Source: Otis tarda
Taxonomy: Eukaryota; Chordata; Aves; Otidiformes; Otididae
NCBI GenBank assembly: GCA_026413225.1
Contig: CM048554.1
Span: 8,758,001-8,822,000 of the forward strand
Direction of reading: 5' to 3'
DNA: 64,000 nt
Positions 57,101 through 64,000 of this stretch are shown one piece after another. The translations under genes and the position numbers were made by a program. Below the pieces are notes generated by a model that made no database searches, was not told the origin of the DNA, and was given only the letters and a program-made list of their open reading frames with translations. Each line of letters begins with the position of its first letter. Position 1 is the stretch's first letter.

Positions 57101-59817
57101 CATCCATATCACCCACCAACTGAGAGAAATTAGAAGAAAAATAAAAGTGGAAGTGAGGTTTTGCAGTCTCAAAAAATATATAGCAGCAGTGATGCTACGA
57201 AACTTCCTGATAGAGCAAACGATGGTATCTTCATTTCAAAGAAACTCGAACTGGCCCATGCTCTTTTCTCTTTTGCATGGTGCAGTATAGCCCTTCTAAA
57301 GGTTATTGCCCTTCCTTCACCTTCGCAGTGCCTGGAAACTGCATTAAAGCTAAGCCAGTCACAGGAGATTTGTGCATAGAGCTATTTCCTCATGGCATCA
57401 AACAACTTAGGTCCAAGCCAGTAAAAAATTGAAAGATAGGGTAGAGGGGAAGCAATTATTTGTAAATAGCAATATCTCTCATGAAGTGTTACAGTTGGTC
57501 AGTATGTTTGGCAGTAATAGTTTTATGCTAAACAGTGAGGAATCTCATTTCATATGATCACAAAAAATAAGCGTGTGAATGTTTAAAGTGTATTCTAATG
57601 GTGCCCTTCACTTCATGGTACACAAGCTATATGCTCTATTGTACACAAGCTGTGTGTGGCTGTGATAAGACTTTTTGAGCCTCTTAATATAACATAATGA
57701 AATGCTTGGATTTTGTCTTAGTTTTACCAAAGAGATTTCCAAGCAGAACTGCCAAAATATATTGAGCAGAAACACTAGTACTGTAAATATTCTATATAAA
57801 ACATGTAGAAAAAGTACTCTTCAGAGGGCTGCATAGGTGATCAGTTTCTTTCTAATTAAAAAAAAATGTGAATTTATGTTTTCAAACTAAGGAAAGTTGA
57901 AATCTGATTATATTAAAGATCATATCCACAATATACATGCTGTAATACATTTTCATTGATCATCTATATGATGAAAAGTTTGCAGATAAAACAGTCGCCC
58001 TACACCACCTCTGTCTACATGGATTAGCTTAATTCACCACTGCCTGTTTCATCTCTTCAGGAATACAGCAATACTCGCTATGGGAATAAATGGTATTTCT
58101 GATAAACCTTGTGTGTTGTGACTTCAATTCAGTCCTTTTCCCTGCAAGTTTTTTTTATTCTTCCCTCCTCATTGGTGCACAATTTGCTTAACACTGATTT
58201 TTCTTTTTATACCACTGTAATTTTGCTTTGTAAATTTTATTGTCCTCCAGTCACTTAATGAAAAAAGCTATTTGGCTTTTTAGCAAGGCTTTGTGTTGTG
58301 TGTTGATATTGTTCTTGTTTACCAGATTCTATTTGGCAGAATTATTTTCAACAAACTTTCCTCATCCTCTCCTGCTGAGTTGAGAACTGTTGCAGAAAAG
58401 CTTGAGCTCGAAGGGGTGGTTATTGTTGTCCTCCTCCCTGGTGCATAGACATGGGATGGTCTCCATACACTCTTCTGAATATTTACCTTATTCATCCAGC
58501 TTGTATTACAGCCACCTAAGATTTGCCTTGAATGTCATTAGTTCTATTACTGCTTTTTATATTATTTGCCTTCTCTGTTCTTGATATTTGCCCATGTAGT
58601 TTTTGGTTTTTTTCTAGTAATTTTTTTCATAGTATGTGCTTTTTCTGTTGTTCCCCTATGGCTGTTTCTTATTTGCTCTTTTGCCTGCCTGACTGTAGGT
58701 CTGTCCAATATGCATAGCTACAGCAGAAACAGGCCATTCTCTTGTTACTGTAATTTTCCTAGTGAAAAGTGAGCTTTGAAAAAAGAAAAATACTTCTCTC
58801 GAAGAATGTGAATTTTGTTTGAAAAGTCAACTGCCAAGAAAGTCAAACTCAGTTATTTAAAAATGGATTGTTGGAACTCTTTATGTAGAAAGCTTTGCTT
58901 TTCTGGGACGTAAAGAAAGTACTTTCCATGTAAGCTTGCTGTGGGGATTGGGTCCTCACAATGTGAGGCACTGTAGGTGAATGGACCGGACATTTCATAC
59001 TTTCAAGAAAGATTTGAAATTTTGCATAGTCTAACTGGATGATAAGTAAGGTCATGGGATTGTATTTCATAATGTGAGGTGGACTCTTAACAGCTGCAGA
59101 CCTGTTGATATGTGTTTCTGGGGGTGCGTGCTTCTGCTGTTTCCAAGGACAGTGATCCAAGTCAAGCTCCCATTCGAGTCTGTGGGTCAGATCCTGAGCT
59201 GACGGAAATGGCTGCATGTCAATGGAGACATCTCTATCTGACCTGAAGATCTAGATTCAGACTTCTTGTCAACATTTTCCATTGAAGCACAGTTATAAGA
59301 TGCATTAAACCTATGGTCTCCCATATTATATTCTGGAGATGGGTGATACTCTAGTACATAACCTAATTCAAAAGCATTTTGAAAGATTTTTTTTCCTCCT
59401 TTGATTTGATGACACTTTCAGAAGTGCAGCACAAGAAAACGAACATCATAAGGAAAGACTGTTCTTACAACTGTAGTTCCTTAACTGCAAAAGGAGTTGC
59501 AAAAGGAAAAATCTCAAAGAGGTGGCAAAAGGCAAATCTCAAAGAACTTCTAAAAAAGTGTGTAACTCTCCTGGGAGGTAAACGGAAAGAAGCTCACCCA
59601 TTTCTTGGTGAAAGTTTTGAGTTTGTTGCTTTGGTGCAAACCCTGCAGCATTTCTGTGCTGCACATAGATAGATATTTTTCTTTATGCCCATCTGTCTTC
59701 ATGTTTAATTTTGGTTTTAATTAGATCAGGAAAGACTTATGAAGGATGAGATAACTTAAAGGACCATGTTTGTTGCAATTCCACTGTAAAATACCTAGAT
59801 ATTTTCAGTGCAAACAT
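51111..59817. other. Unique AT-rich non-coding DNA
   Basis: About 8.7 kb without a recognised gene, RNA or TE. Open frames are 60-122 codons, lacking known motifs or start context; the lysine-rich 97-codon frame at 59379-59672 contains imperfect duplications of CAAAAGG and AATCTCAAAGA and looks like chance. The splice-like word TTTCAGGCTGTATC near 53842 stands alone. Confidence 0.55.
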
Positions 59818-60813
59818 AGAATCATAGAATCATAGAATGGTTAGGGTTGGAAGGGACCTTCAAAGGTCATCTAATCCAACCCCCCTGCAAGGAGCAGGGA
59901 CATCCCCAACTAGATCAGGTAGCTCAGAGCCTCATCCAGCCTGGCCTTGAACGTTTCCAGGGATGGGGCCTCCACCACCTCTCTGGGCAACCTGTTCCAG
60001 TGTTCTATAACTCGCATCGTAAAAAATTTTTTCCTAATTTCCAATCTACATCTACCTTCCTCTATTTTAAAACCATTACCCCTCGTCCTATCACAACAGG
60101 CCCTACTAAACAGTCTCTCCCCATCTTTCTTGTAGGCCCCCTTGAGGTACTGGAAGACTGCTATCAGGTCTCCCCGGAGCCTCCTCTTCTCCACGCTGAA
60201 CAGCCCCAACTCTCTCAGCCTGTCCTCATAAGAGAGGTGCTCCAGCCCTATGATCATCTTTGTGGCCCTTCTCTGGACCCTCTCCAACTGGTCTATGTCC
60301 TTCTTATGTTGGGGGCTCCAGAACTGGACACAGTACTCCAGGTGGGGTCTCACCAGGGCAGAGTAGAGGGGCAGAATCACCTCCCTCAACCTGCTGGCCA
60401 TGCTTCTCTTGATGCAGCCCAGGATGCGGCTGGCCTTCTGGGCCACAAGGGCGCATTGCCCACTCATGTTAAGCTTCTCATCCACCAGCACTCTGAAGTC
60501 CTTCTCCTCAGGGCTGCTCTCAATCCATTCTCCGCCCAGCCTGTATTTGTGCCTGGGATTGCCATGACCCAGGTGCAGGACCTTGCCCTTGGCCTGGTTG
60601 AACTTCATGAGGTTGGCACAGGCCCACCTCTCCAGCCTGTCCAGGTCCCTCTGGATGTCATCCCTCCCTTCCAGCGTGTCGACGGCACCACACAGCTTGG
60701 TGTCATCGGCGAATTTGCTGAGGGTACACTCTATCCCACTGTCCATATCGCCGACAAAGATGTTGAACAGGGCTGGGCCCAACACGGACCCCTGAGGGAT
60801 GCCACTCGTGACC
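59818..60813 (-). mobile_element. CR1 LINE copy, best-preserved coding part
   Basis: Minus strand, 3' tail at the left (three ATCATAGA-type units, then GGTTAGGGTTGGAAGGGACC). 5' truncated just before the RT box B (GCCACTCGTGACCGG). It belongs to the young group with 32211-32734 and 42242-43069. The right junction carries a small duplicated filler (60814-60847). Confidence 0.94.
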
Positions 60814-60851
60814 GGAGTGACCGTAACCGTAACTCGTGACCGTAACATCAC
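59910..60851 (-). pseudogene. CR1 ORF2 C-terminal half, uninterrupted 313-codon frame
   Basis: An open frame with no frameshift from box B to the natural C-terminus. [11 protein letters not shown] is at residues 16-26, FADD at 47-50 (both catalytic Asp present), [15 protein letters not shown] in the thumb, and the end [13 protein letters not shown] with stop at 59910. The first 12 or so residues come from the junction filler, not CR1. Box A, fingers and endonuclease are missing, so it cannot act alone. The intact frame, against frameshifts in the other copies, suggests a young insertion. Confidence 0.9.
60814..60847. repeat. Duplicated filler at CR1 5' junction
   Basis: Short run of GTGACCGTAAC/CGTAACTCGTGACCG words that repeats the CR1-end word CTCGTGACCG (60806-60815). 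Looks like template-switch filler made during insertion. Confidence 0.6.
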
Positions 60852-63800
60852 AATAGTTAGTACAGATTTATTGAATTCCAGTTCACATTATCTGTTCAAA
60901 CTTTGGAAAACAAATGAAACTGGAATTATTTTGGAGTTCTTAATTCTTTTTCTATGTTAGAGGCATTATGTTTGGTATTCTGGATCAGTCCAGAAGTTGA
61001 TCCAGCCTAGTAAATATTCTCAACCAGTAACTACTTGGGGAAAAAATCAGGAAAGGAGTATGTGAAACTAGGTGTGCCTAAAATATCTTTCCATGTGTAT
61101 TTGTTTTTAGCTCTAGGTAATCTGTTGAGTACTATGTTCCAGACGGGGTAACTGTGGGCAGGCCATCCTGATTAATATCCACCAATGATGAATGAATCTA
61201 ATTTCTGCTTTAACCTATTGATAATTTGGCGAGCTTTGGAATTAAACTAAGCATTGCACAGGGGAGAAAAACATATTGTTTGTTTTCAGCACACTGCCAA
61301 GTAATTTTGAGTCCAAGCACGAGAAGTGTAAGCCTCTCAAAAAAAACATTTTGTGCTTAGGCTGAACTGTCCTAATGCTGAAGTTTCATATCTGGTTATG
61401 AAGGGCTTAAAACTGGTGGTTTTCTGGTACTACCAGTAACTGGTGATATCTAAACCTAGGGCCTGCATTCATGCTTTAAATATTGTATTTGTTTTTTGCT
61501 TATTAGCTTTTACATTTTAAATATGCCTGCTCTTGTAAAGGAGAGTACTCTGTTATGGCGGCAGAGGGATCCTATGCTGTCTTGTGGAGTTCTCAAGAGA
61601 AATCTTCAGGAGGTTGGTTGTGTATCTGAAAATGCTTGCACAAAATAGTAAAAAGCAATTAAAGATTTCTAGCAAGTCATGCCATCCATTACGCAAGAAT
61701 TACTGTTTAATTTTGCATCATCTTTTGTTCTACCGGGTTTGTGTTCTGTCTTCAGAAATATCTGCTCTGGTTTATATAAAGAAGAGGGAGTGGGAAGTAA
61801 GTCCGGTATGTCCTTTGGGTGCTGTTTGATAGATGGTACAGATTCTGTGTGTTTATCTCTAGGGAATAGTGGCTGATGGTGAAAAACAAGAGCATGTCTC
61901 AGGGAAAAAATTGCATGCAGTGGGTCATTGATATATTCTTTGTACACAGCTATTTGATTACAGTTGCTACTGTAATAGAGTATAATAAGATAGAGAACCC
62001 AATTAACAGTCCACCAGGAGTGGTGATGATGACCTTTGTGTACTGCCAGGGTGAACTTATATCAGGATATAGTTAGGCTGGAGGCTACTGCATTTACTGA
62101 ATATTTTCCCTTGGTGGCAAGAGAAGCAACATGAAAACCAAAAGAAAGCATGACTGAAGGAAGAGCTGCAGAGGATGGATAGGCTCAATTCCGTTTAATT
62201 TTGCTTGACAATTTACTTTATAGTTAGAGATCTTTTCTACCTAAACCCCAAATGACTCTATAGGAATAAGCGAGTATGTCACTAACTTTAAAAAAAGCCA
62301 CAATCAAACTTCAAAGTAACTTGTAATGGCTCAGTTCTGTTGTTTCTAGATGCCCTTGAAGTCACAAACCTCTAGTAAGGAACAATATGTTATTTTCTGT
62401 AAAGATATATTTGCCTACTTACCTGAATTGAGGTTTTGATACACTTAGTTCACACAGATGCAGACATTTACAATGTTTGTTTATCTACTACCTTACCGAT
62501 ATTTTTTAGTCAAGATTGTATTTGCTAAGCACGAATTCAGATCGTTGTTTTCCTAAAATGAATTATTCTATTTCAAGAGATGGGCAGGTCTCAGTACAAC
62601 TGAAGGTACTTTTCAGCATGGAGTAGAGCTATGTGTTTGGAAACAGTCATGTTAGTGATTATTTTGGAAAGTCACGCAACTCTGTATTGCAAGTGGGACA
62701 GTGTGTCTTGTAACTGAGAAAATATAGCAGCGAGGTATGTATGTTCTGGGCTGTCTCTCTGCTGTTTGTTACTAATCAGAGATGTGATATTTTATCTACC
62801 ATAATTAGGGGATGTAACAACAGCAGTCCTAGCACTCAAACTGGCTTTGGTAGCTTGTGATGTTCCCACTAACAGATTTCAGAGTTCATATGGCCTTGCT
62901 GGTTGCAGCATTGTCAAAATTGTATAAATCACAGACAGCTTTTGTTTCATGGCAGGATGAGCTGTTAAATGTGGAACAGACAATTGTGTTGTCTTGAGGA
63001 GGACCTCAGTATTTACTGTGGAAGTGCATCTATGGCTAACAGGGCATTTCCCAAAGCACCACCTGTTTCACACTTGTCAGCTGTAGAGATTCACACCTTC
63101 ACAAAGGAAGAAGCCAAAAATATTTAATTTACATTTAGGCAGATGAAGGCTAGTAAAGAAGAATCATTATTGCCCCATTTCACCTTGGGAATGTAGGCAA
63201 GCCTGATCCTCTCCCCCTTGAAGAACTGCATGGAAGTCCTGCTGTAGAATTCAGAATGAAACTTTGAATTAACTAGAAATTTATCCTTCCCCTGCATTTT
63301 CAGTTTGCTGATTTTACGCTTTGTGCCATTGTTCTCTGATAAACCCAAGCCCAGCCTGATCTTGGAAAACGCAAGTATTTAGTTGCTTTAAGTTGAAAGT
63401 GTAAATTTTAGAGTGCCAAAATAAAGCTACTTTTGCATTTTTGATAGTTTGACAAAGCTGTAACCAACAGCATCTTATGGGAAATGTTGGTGAATTCTAC
63501 TTGCAGTAATTATAAACTGGATTGTATATGGTCCCTTGTACGAATAACAGTAATGGGATTAAAGAACAAACCTACAATGGTCTCTTTATAGTGACTGAAA
63601 AATCCTGCTGGCTTCAGGAATTATGTTAGCCCGTGGAATCCATGCAAGGACTAGAACACCAGAAATGGTGATCTCATCCTTTTATCATTTTCATTACTTC
63701 TGTCTCTTACCTACAGCAATGTTTGCAGCTGCTTTCTTACCCTGGCCAGAGATGTACATTCTCTTTGCCATGCCCTGGAGCTTTCAGCATTGCTCAATGT

Positions 63801-64000
63801 GAGCTTTTAGTTAAGATTTTTTTCCCCTTTTTTTGGCAGTCAGTTTTCCCATTGTTAAATCCTGAGCACTCTGGCACTCTCAATCATTTCAGTGTAATTT
63901 ATTCATGTTCACTTTGTTTTTCCTCCATGGAAAATTAAAAGATGCTCTAACATGTCCATTACTCTATAGTATTGTATCCAATAAGCCTCCTCTCCACTGG
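60848..64000. other. Unique AT-rich non-coding DNA to window end
   Basis: No gene, RNA or repeat recognised; open frames are short and without motifs. Confidence 0.5.

Noticed and set aside
58849-59217. 122-codon minus-strand frame
   Set aside because: No domain, no start context, flanked by stops in unique AT-rich DNA; consistent with chance.
59379-59672. Lysine-rich 97-codon frame
   Set aside because: Composed partly of short imperfect duplications in an A-rich stretch, no recognised motif, no promoter or neighbour gene.

Overview
The window looks like avian, probably neoavian, genomic DNA. The evidence is at least eleven CR1 retrotransposon copies with the bird-type 3' tail (ATTCTATG repeats, a tail reading 'gaccTTTGAAGGTCCCTTCCAACC' split across its two blocks), several families of avian-type endogenous retrovirus LTRs with TG...CA ends and 5-bp target duplications, and AT-rich non-coding DNA between them. 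I found no host protein-coding gene, no tRNA or rRNA and no CRISPR array. Every protein-like reading frame I recognise is a piece of CR1 ORF2 (reverse transcriptase). The species and CR1/LTR subfamily names cannot be fixed by eye.

Layout. 1-8432 is a tandem satellite of about 190-bp monomers (roughly 20 monomers, some truncated), broken up by two near-identical CR1 copies (224-1910 and 2974-4659) and one solo LTR (5275-6420). The two CR1 copies sit at exactly the same base of the same monomer type and share private features, so they are one insertion that was copied as part of a higher-order repeat of about 2.75 kb. A third copy of the same monomer, at 5149-6491, still has the empty site. 8524-8772 is a CR1 tail and 8896-10018 a second solo LTR. 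10019-18338 is unique AT-rich DNA. 18339-19483 is a third LTR, 21468-22920 a CR1 with an RT frame, and 23084-24185 a fourth LTR. 28078-29300 is a CR1 split by a different 732-bp LTR. 30317-31454 is the fifth large LTR, in opposite orientation. 32211-32734, 37031-38199, 42242-43069, 50620-51110 and 59818-60813 are further CR1 copies. 35496-35943 and 39540-40163 are smaller LTRs. The rest (notably 43070-50619, 51111-59817 and 60848-64000) is unique sequence with no supported gene.

How the parts relate. The large LTR family (about 1.1 kb) inserted at least five times in 64 kb; the TSDs are CGTGG, CTCCC, CTCCT, CTGCC/CTGTC and GATAT, and no internal retroviral genes remain, so all are solo LTRs. 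Two insertions are nested and give relative dates: LTR 5275-6420 entered an already formed satellite monomer, and LTR 28354-29085 entered an already inserted CR1. The 35496-35943 LTR looks modular, with a 3' end like the 1.1-kb family and a promoter region like the 39540-40163 family.

The observation most worth following is the satellite that captured a retrotransposon and then amplified it as part of its repeat unit. Secondary ones are the mosaic LTR, an unnamed dispersed repeat pair (about 14305-14530 and 40480-40690), and candidate conserved regulatory DNA at about 47655-48045 and 18103-18119.
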